Shown: in pieces, positions 1 through 15,000 of the stretch
Layout of the letters: every line of letters starts with the position of its first letter
Position numbering within the stretch: the stretch's first letter is position 1
Assembly: GCF_003590095.1 (NCBI RefSeq)
Contig: NC_039499.1
Location: 4,216,001-4,280,000 of the forward strand
Length of the DNA stretch: 64,000 bases
From: Trichoplusia ni
Lineage: Eukaryota; Arthropoda; Insecta; Lepidoptera; Noctuidae
Reading direction: 5' to 3'
Translations under genes and position numbers: made by a program
The notes under the pieces: model-generated
What the model was told of the DNA's origin: nothing
Databases searched by the model: none
Seen by the model: the letters and a program-made list of their open reading frames with translations, nothing else

Positions 1-3000
1 GCTGCCGCGTGGGGCACGGTTCATCTTTGGCATGGATGGAGACAGGAAGTACAGGCTCGAGGAGCTGGAGGACGGAGCCTCGTATGTCGTCTCTTCGTAC
101 AAAACTTTTAAGGTTAGTTCTTATTATTTACATATGCTACACATGTTACACGTGTCATCAGTTCCTAAATCAGTTCTGAAAAGTTATAAGTTTAAATTTA
201 AACAGTCAGGTCAAGAAAATATCGGTGATGCTCTTTGGGGTATGGTCCATGTGATATCTTTTCACTTGTTGTCACTTACAATGACGTCTCAATGAGGTCT
301 TCTGATTCTACATAGGTATACATGACATACTAATGGTTCATTGGTTTCATAGTGCGAAAATAGTAACATCTTCATTTGTACTGCAACTGTATCTGTAAGT
401 AACTGTATCTATCAGAAAGATTACTTATCTTACCTTCATGAAACAATCGTTATTTTGCGTTTAACAGAGTTACAGTGCCTAAAATACTGCCATCATTACG
501 TTCAAACTGTATAGCTTAGCTCAAAGTAAATCTAGAATTGGAGTCCGCAATACACAATACATGCCTGCCCCAATTCCTGCCGCAAAAATAACAATTACAA
601 AAATTTCATTTATGAAACAATTACCGTAAGTTTCGTGAACGCCAAATGTCGCTCGGCCTTGAAGATGTGGGTCATAGGATAAGGGCCACGCACCAAAACC
701 TCTTATTTGCATTTTGATTATACACAAAAACTTTGTTTTGTTTCGATAAGCCTTTAATTGCAAGTAAATTGCGTTTGGGCTAAACACTATTAATTTAGGG
801 TTAGGAAATTGTTGGAAATTCGAATGATTTTCTTATGGAGTAAGTCTTGATTTGCGTGTTTGCTAATTTTTTTTTGTAATTCGGTTAGGTTGCGTAATTT
901 TACTACGATTTACTTTAACGTTTTATAGTACCTTCTATAAACTACAATTTTCATTAATTTGACGATTCTACTGAATTATTTTCGTTTTTAGAATTGAAAA
1001 AAAAAACAGGTAGGTATCATCAAATCAAATAAGTATAACTTCCATTCGCCTTATTCAATTATTATAGTTGCAATAGAAGATAGTTGAGGTGGACAAATGC
1101 GATTCTAAAGCAACCCTTTATTTGTAAAATATAATGTAATGATTACATACATAAGTTAAACAACAAAGGCAAATGATATAAAGTAAAAACGTTAGCAAAA
1201 CACAAAGATATGCAGTTAGCAGGCAACTTGTCTTCGGCGTTGTGAACCAGACAGCTCAGAGAGACAGTTTTAGTTTAACACTGTAGATAACGAAAGTACT
1301 TACTATTTAAGCAATTAAATGTCCACGGCTAGAGATTATCTTAATTTATTGAAAGATTATTACTGACTTAAATTACAAAGACAAGACAAAAATACAAAGA
1401 ATATTGAACTTTGACATAGGTAGTGGTCGATACTAATTTCAAAATAATTACAAAATCCTAAGACTTAAATAACACGTCAAAATGTTTTAATAATCAATCT
1501 TATTTTTACCTTAAATGACAAATATATAATGAATTAACCCAACTAACATTATGTATATGAATACGTGATCTTTTGTACCGCATTCACGCATTTAATCGTT
1601 CTTAAACTTCAGTACATAGGCCATGAAAGAGCACTAACCGAGTAAAACATCAGAACGCAGTTAAAAAAGAAAATTGGTTTAAATCATTGTTATACTTTAA
1701 ACCATACATGTCATTGTATAAGCTTTAACATGAAGTACTCTCCATAAACGTGGATTATAGTTTTACTGCTCGCGCAAAGCCTACGACCGCTGGACGCTGG
1801 CAACGACATCTACAGGGCAATGCACCACCTTGCACTTAATATGCATCAAGGCAACGCGTGGATTAGCGACACAGCGATTACTACGCCGGCTGTTGGCGAT
1901 ACTGGACGTGTTATCTTTACTTTAGTATTAAAACACATGTTTTATATGAGTTTTAGGGCTTGGTGTAAGTCTGCCACTGTATTTGTAGGCTTTTTCAACG
2001 ATTCTCGGCTATGGGCTACCAAAAGTGTACTATTTTGAGTAATATACTTATTTTATAACTTTTAATTCGTCTTTACCATTTAAAAGATTTTTAAGTGAGT
2101 AAAATACCAGAAAAGTTCGATCTGTTACATGCTTTACCTAAACCATTAACCACATCTTATACTTAAACAAAAATCTGCAATGCGTATCATGTAAACTTCG
2201 CGCCATATTCACAGACGCTCTAGCTAATAATCCATTGGTAAAAAAGGTTCTCTTCCTGGTTCTCTTTTCTGTAGTCAGAAAAATAATAAAAGATGATCTA
2301 TTTTTGACGATTTCTGTCATTTGCACATAATTAAAATTAGTTTTTTAAGTTATGTACATCTTTTGTATCAATATGTGTCGGTGTACGGATAGTTTATAAC
2401 CTGGATTAACACAGAGTAGTTTTTATCTCGATTTTATGTTCTCGTGAGATCATTTTCAATTTTTTCGGCCCTCAGCCAACAGCTAGAATTGTTATAAAAA
2501 GACGATAGCAAAGGTGTCATATAACTGAAGCATCTATTTAGCAAAACGAGGATAATATTTACATATTTACACACTTACACACATTACATGTGCTGTGTAT
2601 TGCCCTCTATTTAATACTTGTCTAATATCAAGGACGTCGGCCATACATTGCGCTGTTTATTATTCAATGCGTCCGTGCGAGTTGACGTTATCTATCTTTC
2701 TTTGTATCATATCGTAACATTAACATAGTCCTTTGAAAATATTTCACTTAGGCAAAATAAGTATTGAGGTAAAATGATATGTCTTTTGAAACCCATACAT
2801 ATCTATTGATACTGGAATTACTGAAATATTTTTTGAAGTTGTTTTTAAGGTTTACACATTGGTCAATCTTTATTAGTACTTAGTCGACAATACTTTTTAA
2901 CTTTTTTCTATTTGGCAATAACTTATATATAATATTTATTAGGAATCCTTACCCCAAAAGGTTAAAACGGAACCTTATTTCTATTACCGCTAAAATAATA

Positions 3001-6000
3001 AATACGTACTAAAAGTAAAGATCTAGACTAAGCTGCGCCTAATTCGTTAATTTTTACAAATTTTTGGTTTAAAAAATCTAATTTGGTTTAACTTACTCTT
3101 CTTAGAAATTAAATAGTTATCTCTTCTTAGCGATATAATATATGTTGTTTTAAACGACTTACGCATTAAGGAATTTAATTCTTGTGTCGCGGGAGTTTCA
3201 CAAACATTTTCAAATGCACAAAACCACCCAGAGTCAGATCAAGTACTCGTGAATCACATAAATATTTGTCCTACGTGGGGATCGAACCCGCGACACGTCA
3301 GCGTTTTTGCGTGGTGATCGAACCACTCCGCTAACCGAACACTCAAAATATCAAGATGAATGCATCAGAAACATTGAGATACACTAATCCTTGTAGGCCA
3401 TGAAATAGACATTTTCTTAAGACCACAATACAAAGAAGAAAGCAAGACTATGACCATGGTTTAGATTTATTAGTAGGCGCCATTATTTATTAGGCAAAGT
3501 TCCAAATTAGTTTGGAAGTACTAAGCCCGTACGACATTGAGAAAGTTTCTGTTATTTGCCTAGACTTGAGTTGCAACCTTGAGCATATTTCGTATTGACC
3601 TAATTGACTTACTCAATAAGTTAATGCATTCCATAAACTAAGTACAGTTGGTGGTCTTTGAAACGAGAAACAGAATCTTTAAGTTGTGTGGAATGAAATA
3701 TTTTTATTGAACACCAAAATGTATAAAAACTTACAATTTTACTTAATTGTAAGGGTACATCGGCGGTCTTATTGCTTATAGCGATTTCTTACTTCATCAA
3801 AACCATTGCTTTGCATTTTGCTGTTACTTTGCTTCTCGAAGTGCGTAATTTAACTTATAAAATCTATATCTATACTAATATATAAAGCTGAAGAGTTTGT
3901 TTGTTTGTTTAAACGCGCTAATCTCAGGAACTACTGGTTCGATTTAAAAAATGCATTTTGTGTTGAATAGACCATTTATCACGGAAGGCTATAGGCTATA
4001 TAACATCACGCTGCGAATGATAGGAGCGAAGATACAATGGAACATGTAGAAAAAGCGGGGAAAATTCTAACCACGTGGACGAAGTCGCGGGCAACCGCTA
4101 TTAGCTGATATAGAGGATTCTTCCTCTCCTCTATCCGCCACTCTAAATAATAAATTTCCAAGCTAGAACAATTCCAGAACCACGCTTAAAGTAGAGCAAA
4201 AATACACTCTGGTATTTTTTAAAACGTTTCAAATGTTTCTATATACTTGAAATATAAGACCATTTTGAAATATCAGGAAATATGTTAGTAACATTCTAGC
4301 CCCATTACATTTTCCTCATCGTTAATTTCCCTCACAGTATTATGCATATTATACTTTAATGCATATTTAATTTTGAAATATGGTTCCATAATATATTTTC
4401 TCCATGTCACTATTTACATGATTTACATCCACTCATTTATTACTCGCGATGTATCTAATATAATGTTTTTATTTTTGCTGAGTATAAATGTATTTACAAT
4501 ACTAGTAGACAAAACCTAAAAGCTAACAGTAACTACAAGCTAAGAAAAAACAAACAGAAATTTTCGTCGTATTGTTGGAACATAAAGTCTCAGATAAATA
4601 AAGAACATTATTATATTTAATTCATCAAAATTATTAGCAAAATTTGCGATTCCTTTGTTTTACTAAACAGTCAGTTTTACATAAACACACTCGTAACCTA
4701 ACCTAGATTCGCACATTTCACCTGTCTGAACAGCGAGCCCTAAAAACAAAACTGTCATCAACACTATCGATAAGGCTTGAATAAATGAATAATAAGTAAA
4801 TAGAGTTATCGTCAGTCATTGTAGACCTACATTATGTATGGAAGAAAGGGTTCAGTATATAACCTCACGCGATTAGCCAACTCCTTTGTGCGATTTTTCT
4901 ACGATGATTATCGCGAAACGTGGCGTAAATAATTCAATTTATTATGTTTTACAACTAGCGCTGTTATATAAGCTTGAATTATTATGGTTTTAGGGAGATT
5001 TCTCGTAGATTTTGTTGCTGATTACGTCAGATTATGCTCTCTGATTTATTTATGGGCGGTAGAAGCAGAGAGTTAATACAAAAAATAAATGTGAGGTTTT
5101 GGTCGGATGTAGTGTAGGTCAGATTTATTCCAGATAAACATTCTGTGTTTAATAAATACTCTTAGTTTGTCATAAACAAAATCATTGAATGCCTTGACAT
5201 TGTGGTCTTACTAATTAAAAATCGCAAATGAAACGTACTACGTAGCCACGGTTGCAGTCATGCGTATCTTTCGTAGCACTCGCGTAGCTTCTTCATTGCT
5301 ACAAGCTACGACTTTGATCTTCATCAGTGTTTTGCTACGAAAAAGTCCCTGTACTTATACATAGTTAATTAAGATAGCTTTAAAGTACATATTAGCACTA
5401 ACAGCTTTTCAAGTAGGTAAGTAATTAAATAAGCTTTACTTAAAGTATAATAAGGCTAATTACTTCAAGTGTTTCTGATTAGAACAACGTTTCATACAAC
5501 TAATACAATACTGCGGAGTCCCTAACGACTGGGGCGCGGTTTGTACAGTCACGCTGCAAATTACTGTACAGTCGCATACATAAATTATAAAAGAGTTGTA
5601 TTTAATGACTATTTTGTAATCACAGTAAATTAAAACGTAATTGATGGATTTTGCTTTCTATTGTTTCGTTTGCTACGACATTATTATTGTTTTGTATTTA
5701 TTATTCGAAATGCAGTTGTAGCCATGTTCAGAGGTCGGTATTAAACTACTGTTTAACTCCAAACGTACATAAGTTTATAACATTAAGTTAAGGAACCAGT
5801 TATTTTAACAAAATTATTGGAAAAAAGAAGTTAAGTGTTAATTTTTTGAAATCCTTACCAATATTATAAGTGCGAGAGGAACTCTGTCTGTCTGTCTGTT
5901 ACGCTTTCACATCTAAACCACTGAACCGATTTTGATGAAATTTGGTACAAAGATAGAGTTGACCTTGAGAAAGAACATAGGGTAGTTATTATCCCGGACT

Positions 6001-9000
6001 TTTGAAGAGTTCTCTTGGAAACGAGATATAAACGACGTCGACGCGGCCGAAAAGCTAGTCTATTATAATTTTCTTACAAATTTTTTCATAGCTTGTAAGA
6101 TATTTGAAATTTTTAAACTTAGTTTTCCTTAGTATCGTAGCAGTAATAAGCTGGCTGAAAAAGTTAAAAAAATCACCATACTTTAACAGTTACCGTTATA
6201 CAAGTACCGGGCGATGTAGGAAATGTACAAATTGCACTTTTCTTCCGTTGAACGTCGTTCGTGATTTCACTATACTATACTATACAGTATCGTATCGAAC
6301 CTACACCAAATTGGGGATATGGGTCAGCATACTTTGCTCACTTAATGGCGTACCTTACCTTGTGCGTCCGAGCTATCGTGCCGGCTCATTCTTTGATTAT
6401 CCGTAATATTCTATTAAGGTACTCGTAAAGAGAAGGTTTTTCTGTAGTGATTTTAATCGAATTGAAAATTAGTATTCCGGGAAGGCAGCAGGAACGGTAG
6501 CTAATTAAATACAAAAATAATTGCCTGCCTGTGATGTCTCTCCTCGGTTAATGTTTTCTATATTCTGTTAATCTTAAGCCCAAAACTCTAATGGGACGCG
6601 GAATAAGGGTCAATCAAGATTCATCTCAATCTAAGAATGGTGCAGTAAAAAGTAATTATTGCAACTTTCAACTACATACATATATTATAGTGTATATAAG
6701 TGTAAATACAGTGTAATAAAGTACATTTACACATAATACAAGTGTAAATGCAGCTTCATTAAGTTGAACTTCATCAAGCACGTGACTTGATAAGTACCTA
6801 CGTTTCTGTAGGTACTCAGTAAAACATAATTAACAGGCAATTAAAAAGTTTTATTTTAATGGTAAAATTAAAGTAAACTTTTGATTAATTTCATCGTTCA
6901 CCTAGTTCTTTCCATCTACAATGTATCAAATCTAGTATTTGCATGTTTAAAACGATACGTAAACTAAACATCATAAAAAAATGTTTGCATGTATAAAACA
7001 ATAATTTCTTCCTGAGCAAAAAGTTCGCTTAAAGCAGTCTCGTACCGAGAACTTATTTAATAAACTATAAAAAATACTAGTACTCTCATAACAAACTGTT
7101 TATTTCATTAAGTTTTTATAATATTTTTCGCATAGTATTTAGCAATAATTCTTGGCTTTCTATTAATTCTTATGTAAGTAAAAATTACGTAAAATTAGAT
7201 CAAGGTTGGCATATTGGACCCTTCTTGTTTACGTTTAATTTAATGAGTGGGCCAAAATTCTTATCGGTTCGCGTGCTAGGGTCGCCTGATCGACCACCAG
7301 TGGGCATAACAGCTAATAATTGCTTCACGTGAACATAAAAGTGCCTTAAACCACGTCTCTGCTGATGCATATCTGACTGTACTGTAGTTACATTGCGTGG
7401 ATTCTACTGAGAGTGACCTTGGCACCCCCCGCCGAGCTCGAACCCTCGCCGTCGAATAAAATTTTCGAATAGTCTGCTTCATCCAACCGTCGTAAACGTA
7501 CCTCCAGCATTCGGTTTAATACGAAACCTTATTGCTCGGACTTAGGGCTTCATCTCGCGTGCGCATCGCGTTTCTTACGCCATTCCGGTGTTGTGAAGGG
7601 CTATTGTTATGTTGGTACTGCAAATTAGTCAGCTGTTGCAAGTGGGCCTAGTACCATACGTGGTGCCTGAGAATAACGACGTGTTCTCTCATATCGCGAA
7701 TTCGAAGTTTAACTGTGTTGATCAAGATTGAGTTGTTCCATATGAGCCTAGGACATCTAAGTGAAGTTGCCTAAATAAACACTTCATGTTTTAAGGTTTA
7801 GTAAACAAAATGAGATAATTTCATGATCTTAGCACTCGTGGTAGTTGTTACTTCCAAACGAATGTTGTCATAATTTGGTTATCTGTGCGTAAACGGCTGT
7901 GTCAAAAATTATCTTTATAAAATTCAAGCCAATTTTAAAAACTTCCAGTAAAATATTTATGTTGGACCACAATCCAAGTAACAATATCAAGTTATAAAAA
8001 CAAATGGAATTCAAATATATGCACATAAAATAATTACGTACACTCCAGACACTTTTAGCATAAACACTTGCAAGAAAACAACTCATGCAATAGCGGATAT
8101 AAAGCCTTTACCTCCGCTCTATAAAGTCCTATATAATCAGAAAATAAATACTTAAATAATGTTACTTATACTGCTGTAGGTTATTAAGTATTGAGATCAC
8201 GCTACACTGGCATAAACGTTGTATTTTTCTTCTAGTCGTGTAAGCGCAAGGAGTCGCGTGCATGAGATTCGATCTCCGTTGACAGAGCGAGAATGCCGTG
8301 GCCCACATAACCTATAAAAAAGTTCTTATTTAAATTTATTACCGTGAACATTGTTTATTAAATAGGCCGTGCATTTGTGTTCAACGTCTCTTGTAAACCG
8401 AGTACAGACGTGTACAGTGTTACATGTGTTGCTTATTGAAGCTTTCAAGTCTACTTTGACTAAGGTAAAATATTTTAGATTATTTTTTGTTTACTGCGCG
8501 AGTGTACCTAATGATACCTACTTGTGTCTTAGCAATATAATGCTGTTGCTGTGTTTTTTAAGTCCAAATTAAGTTATGCTCTTGATAATAATGTCAGAGT
8601 TATCTTGAGTGTAAATCGACATCAATTTACAGAACAAGACGTAGAGCTAACAGCGAATAACTTCAAACGTGCAAATCGTACCTCTTTAATGTAAGTTTAT
8701 GCAAATGTATGACCGCAGGACCGGACAGACGTCACCCACTATACGTTACGGCTATCACTGTATGCAAAACTTTACTGCGAGGTGACACGAAGACGCGTGC
8801 ACCCTTACTTAGGTACTTGAACTTGACTCGAGGTGTTGAACGCAAGTGACATTTACAGACCTATAATGAAGTCTTTGACTCCTCACGAGGCTCGCTCATG
8901 AATGAATCAAGCATACCAAGAACATGAATTGTTTTATTAGGCCAATTTCCATACGTAAATAGCGTCGATTTGTTTGTAGTGTAATCAAGACAAAAATCAA

Positions 9001-12000
9001 AACAAAATTCAAGTTACAAAGCTAAATTTAATGTCAGTGGTTACTTTATAATTTACCTTACTCAATCCGCCCAATCGTGAAAAGTTTCACTTTATTTCCC
9101 TTTACATAATACGTTAGATTGCCACAGATTATAAAAGTTTATTACGTCATAAAGTCCGAACAGTAATGTCAGTGAAATTAATTGGTGTTCGCGTGTTTTT
9201 GCTCTGAGAACTGGTAGTTGGGGAGTGTTTGAGTGACTAGTACTAAAAGCTACAAAGGTGTGGCGCCCAAGCCGGTACCGGTGGCTGCAGGCTGCTGACA
9301 GCTCAATGCTCGAAAGCGACGAGGAATCTCCGTTCGTCGTCATATCTCTGCCTGTGTATTCCACAGAACCGTTTGTGAGTTCCATTCGTTACATAATCTG
9401 TGTCTTTCAGTGCGGCGCGCGGCGTGGAGTGCTTCAGGCTCTAAGCATGCTTAGTACAACTAGTGTAGCTTGTAACTGCATGTGTAACTAGGTATTTTAG
9501 CAATACTTGAGATCTTTAGGTATGTGTAGACGTGTAGTGAATAGTTATACGCTTGCATTCGATTCGATACTAAAAAAGTTGAAGTTGAATTTAAGAGTAA
9601 TAATTAATTTGAACTGCGGTTTGCTGTGTAAATCTACTTCTTTTATGTTATTTATTCATTTGTATCTTGTTCCTAACAAAGTTAGCATGTTTTCATTTCA
9701 AACTATATAATTTGAAAGCCCCTTTGAGTTCATTAGTATTTTAATAGTTTTACTTATGCAAATTATATTCATAGACCTAATATGAACAAGGCCAAAAAAT
9801 ATGACAGATTATCACGAATCACACATAATTAATATACACAAAACGTAAAAAGAAGCAGTTAAATACGCAATCTGTACATTATAGATCTCGGCCCATTCAT
9901 AACTGTTGTTATATTAACTACGGTCATTACAATGTTATGTAACTTAACTGCGTTGGCCATTACCACCGAATTTCTTAAACACGCACATACATTCTAACGC
10001 AGACATAAATACTACATAGATAAGGTCTAGAACCAAAAAATACTCGGCTTTTAATTTGAACATTCATAGATAGGTACCTACACACTAAATAGAACCACAG
10101 TGACCATAAATCACTCTCCAAATTTTCCCCTACTGAGCCAAAATAGATAAATGTATGCGGTCACTTTGCACGTACAATTTTGTTTATCAGTATAAATTAA
10201 AAAAAAACACACTTGGTACATCTTGCTCTACAGTTTTACAGAAATGTAGAGGTGGAAATAAATAAAAGTTTTACTATGTATTTAGGTCAAAGACTTCAAA
10301 CCTCAAGTCACTTCTTAAAAATCTGTGATTATATTCACAGGATCATTACAAAAAACCTACAATATCCATTTGCGAGGAAATGGAATAGCTAATGGCGCCT
10401 TATCAATAACATAATCCTGTGTTTTCCTTGAATATTCAAATGTATTGCGTGATTCGGCCCCAATTGTGGCAGCGTTACGTCAAGAGAGGTTATGTCACAA
10501 ATGCCTTAATGAATGCGTACTATTTAAATAATTTCTAGTGTTTGTTGTTGCTAATTGTAGTAATTAAGTTCATGGTAAAAGAATTCTTGTGCAAATAATA
10601 TTTTGAATACGAAATTTGTGGATCGTGTTACCGATTTATTAATCTTCATCTTAAAATAAAGGAATTTAAATGTGGGAAGGAATGATCAGTGTTGTGCTAT
10701 TCATTGCAAGCCCACATATTTCCAAAAAAATATTGCCTCACAAAACTTTTTCTTGATCACATCATGTAGGTATCAATGTAGGCTATTTTTTAAAGTCGAA
10801 CAACACACCCACTATAGACTCTAATAGAAGTAGTACTAGGTACACAATTTCAAGACTAGTAATTAACAATATTGTAATTTATAAGTATAAAAAAAATATA
10901 AGTCTTAATGGCATATCATTAAAACACTTAAGGACGCAATTTATGCGATAATACAAAACATAACATTTTTTAATCACCATATAACGTTCGCGAACCCTTC
11001 TAATCAACTTCCTTATGGACACGAAATACAATTTTCTACGTAAACGACAAAATGACTAACATTTTCAGACATATTAATTTCAAACACCGCAGTCCACTAG
11101 TTATGCAGCAATTTGAGACGTGACCTCGGTCGAATGTATTGCCCACACGTGGTGGACGAGACGTGAGTACAGACCATAATAAGTAGACCCCCAAACCATC
11201 ACTTATGGCTCGAATTCGCGTGTGAATGCAAAACTTTTGCGAGGGGGCGGGGAGGTCAATCGGACTGGTACGTTATTCTAATTGCACGCACAGACTCGCG
11301 ATAAGAGCGTCCTTGGAAGACGGTCAGTACCACCGGCCAAGGACGTCGGAATAATTTAGATGAAGCAGGGTTTTTGTTTACACGGTCAGTGGTCGGTCGG
11401 ACGCCGGTGGTGGCTGTCAACTGTGGCCAGGCGCCAGACGAGGCAAAATACCGCGGCTAAAGATTCACTATTACGGGAGAAGCGACGAGGATTTGAATAT
11501 AGCGGTCATGGTGAGCTATGGCTTTCAATTTATATCGCTCGATTTAATTCCTATTCATCTTTTTACTTACAATCATGCATCATTTACTAAGGTTTTCGTA
11601 AACGGTTTCAATTTGCAAATTATGAACTTTTCACTTCATTTTTAAGTAAGCAAGAAGTACAAATATAATAGTAGTTTGGCAATGGTTATGTTTCAATAAT
11701 CATTACCATACTATAATTATTTGTTATAAAGAAAATTATTTCTTTTCATTTTATTTTTACCTGTAACTGAAAATTTGTCTTTCAATTTATAAAACTCTGG
11801 TATTTTAAACTATACTACAAAAATACTTAAAATATGCTAATAACTAATACCTAAACTTAAAATTTTATATTGAATATTTAACTCAAAATAATTATGAAAC
11901 GTCTAACATACGAGTCGCATTACAAAACTAGGTTAAAGCAGTATTCGCGGGAAGTTAAAAAAAATAACGGCTAACGTGGACGTCGCGGAAGCAAGGGAAT

Positions 12001-15000
12001 TCACCAAAGAACCATAAAATTCTGAATAAATCCACTTTCGTTGAAAAATACCCCACATTTGGCTCAAAAACGTTGGTGTGGAATATGCAACGAAGTTTTA
12101 TATAAGGAATTTAAATAGTCATCAGTTTTCATATTTCATGTCACTAGAACTAGGTTCAGTTGCTATATTCCTACCATATTGCTTAATCATTTTAAAAATC
12201 TACGAATTGAACAATGTTAATATGTATTTTATAAGGAACATTAAATGTCTGTATGTATTCTTGGGCAATCAAAGAATTGGAAAAAAATATATAGAAAAAG
12301 TTATTTTAGATCATTTCACCCAAAGATTCTCTACTCTGAGGAAACCTGTTATCATAATTTTTCTTTTGGAGAGTTTTAATGCGCTAAGCTTTCAAGTGAA
12401 AATTTTTGATATTACATTTTCAGTCTTGTTTATTCAGCAAGACATAAAAATATTCGGCATTAAAATTACATGACATGTGTTTAAATCATAACGTATGCAG
12501 TTCTTTACGAATGCATGTCAGTGAAAATTCGTCCGTTGTTAGTTTGTACTTACATCAAACAACGTATCCGTGTCAGGGGCGCGAGGCCCCACCGTTTTAG
12601 GTCGACTTTAAGCTTATATACAAAACTTATGTACATTATATACACTTATTATGACGCAATGAAAGCCCAATAAAAGTCCTTAACGACCGAATTCAAAGGA
12701 ATGCTGTAACTTTCTTCTATTTTTAACGAAACTCGGTCTCCCATTGACCTGAATTGTTTCAATAATTCTTCGGCATTTATTTCGGTACTCCTATGCTAGG
12801 TATGCCTGACCATTGAGTAAATTACTTATAATGACCCATTCATTTCATTAAACAATGATTCAACATTTATTAATAGTTGGGCTATTTTAACTTCGATTGT
12901 CTTAAAGAACTTCTTTTTCACAACAGAAAAATTCTTACCTTGCCATCGCGTCGGTACCGAGTGAAAAGAAACCAATGCATAAGGTAATGAATTGAGCTGA
13001 AGCATGGATTCGTCTCACTAGGACGTAGCTAATCAGTCATTGATATATAGCACGTGTGTTAACCATGACGAGACACCGACTTTAAATCATTATCCTTCTT
13101 CCAAGTCGCACTAGTCATTCAAGACACAGGCTATGTAGGTTACTTCTTCTTTCTGCGTTATTTCTCTGCCAGGCTGTGCTTCTATTGTGAGTACTGTCCA
13201 CTTTGCTCAATTTAGCCTACTTTCTATATGCACGTTATCCATAGGAGATCATCTTGAAGGTATCCTCCTGTTACTTGCTTACTTTAAGATCTCTGCTGGC
13301 TTAAAAATATGTTATACCTGACTTGAACATAATGTTGCCAGTTGTCAACTTTTTCATTCCAGTGACTTATCGTCTCGACATGAATGTCATGGTGCATTAT
13401 TCCTTTTAAACTTTTTTCGTGAAAGGGAGAATTAATTGGTTCAAGTGATAAATGAATGTTGATGAATACAGGCGGCGTCGTACGGAAAGAAGAACGGCAT
13501 GTGGTATGGGGGCACCGCCACAGGGACCAGCGCGTGGTCTCGCGCTGGGACTCGTAAGCAGTCGGTAGCAGAGTCTGATGCGCCACCCCCGGGCGGCGGC
13601 AAGCCAGCCAGCGGCCGCGTCATTAGGATTATCAACAATATGGACCATTCTATACAGGTATGTTTTTTTAATTGGTTTGACATCAGAACCCTATCATTAA
13701 CAAAAATTACTTAAACCCCTCATTAGCAGATCATATTGAATACAGTCCCATAAAAAGTATTTAGAATTTTATGTTGTTATGTCACGATAATGGGTTCACG
13801 ACAATCGAGAGACAAATTAGAAATTCACGGTATTAGTACTTAGTTTATATCTAAAAGTATGTGACACTTAGTAAGTTAGAAACCCACTACATACTACAAT
13901 TTATATGTACACACATAACTAGTTACAAATTCAACAAAAAAAAAATGTGGGCCAGAGTTTCTTTTGTTAAGGAAAAAGGAAAAATTATAATTACATATGT
14001 AAATTATATTCAAATACCATTTATCATAAGTCTTTCATACTTCAGTTATTATATGAAACTAGGCTAGCCTAATTAAACTGGCTTTACAGTAGAAATTTTT
14101 CATTCTTGCAAATGTAACATCATAGATTATGGCAATCACAAAATACGAATTCGCGGCAACCTTTCGAAGTGTAATAAGACGCTTTCGGTGCAAGGCCTTG
14201 GTTTTGTAAACACTGGTGATTGTTTGAAAGCTTTGCAAATTTTCAGTCGAGGTCGATTCATAAGTGCCCATATTCGTATTACACTAGGCAGGTAGTTTGC
14301 TAATAGCAGTTCAGCACAAATTTAATCCAAAGGAAATTGCGAAAGGTTACTTACATGTGGAAACGTATACGTAACCACCATCCTGGAATAAACCGAAGTA
14401 TAGCTTCATAAAAATGCATGCGTATTCACACGAAACAAAACATTTTTTAAATGTTTGTGACGTCAACGTTCGCTATGACTGCCGATTTTACCTTTAGATT
14501 TGTATGCTTTGGCTGTATAGCATATTGACGGTAGTTACTTACCATGTTTAAACACCGATAGCTAAGGGCCTCCAAGATTGTTCCAATATTCACTGCGATG
14601 AGCAAACAGGCCTTGTCACGTGACCTCTACTAGCCAATTACGTCCATAATATGAATTTTCTAGATAGCTCAATTTACGGCAGTGCAATCATAGCTTAGCA
14701 TATGTTTGAATTATATATTTGAATATTTACTCGTATGGAGGCTAGCATATTTTGATGATATTCACTTCAACTGTAAGCATGACAGTAACGGTGCAAATTT
14801 ATTTTGTTAACCAATGAATGTTACTAACTAGAGCTGATTGTTCGCAGTGTCGTGTCTTATTAAACTTGAGAACAACACAACCGTTTGAAGAAGTTTTAGA
14901 AGACTTAGGACAAGTTTTAAAGATGAGTGGAGCTAAAAGAATGTACACGATAACTGGACAAGAGGTAAACATTGACCGTTATAGTTTTAACACAGATCCA

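Larger units (their letters stand above)
113..13471 (+). other. Large intron 1 of DCX-EMAP (13.4 kb)
   Basis: The donor GTTAGT follows SYKTFK and the acceptor ends at 13471; both sides are phase 0. The intron splits the end of the first doublecortin domain. It contains a tRNA-derived SINE (3162-3340), two Helitron-like elements (3868-4111 and 5855-6059) and AT-rich DNA. Two GC-richer patches, 9200-9440 and 11090-11510, may be alternative promoters with first exons and are listed separately. Open frames such as 6104-6406 and 12078-12473 are AT-driven, match no family I recognise and are not annotated as genes. Confidence 0.85.

Noticed and set aside
1790..1910. Short GC-richer patch resembling coding sequence
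   Set aside because: No splice sites fit the DCX-EMAP phase and no domain is recognisable. It is probably old transposon debris.
6104..6406. 100-codon plus-strand frame after a Helitron-like element
   Set aside because: No family match and low-complexity coding; it includes a TATACTATACTATAC repeat.
9092..9385. 97-codon minus-strand frame
   Set aside because: It lies antisense to the candidate alternative exon, and most of it is AT-rich with no domain. The plus-strand reading has the better splice context.
12078..12473. 131-codon plus-strand frame in DCX-EMAP intron 1
   Set aside because: The frame is AT-driven, with a hydrophobic and asparagine/isoleucine-rich product, no recognisable domain and no splice or promoter context. 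It is best explained as chance in AT-rich DNA.
13284..13683. Three overlapping minus-strand frames
   Set aside because: They are antisense shadows of the GC-rich DCX-EMAP exon 2 (13472-13657), which joins in frame with its neighbours.
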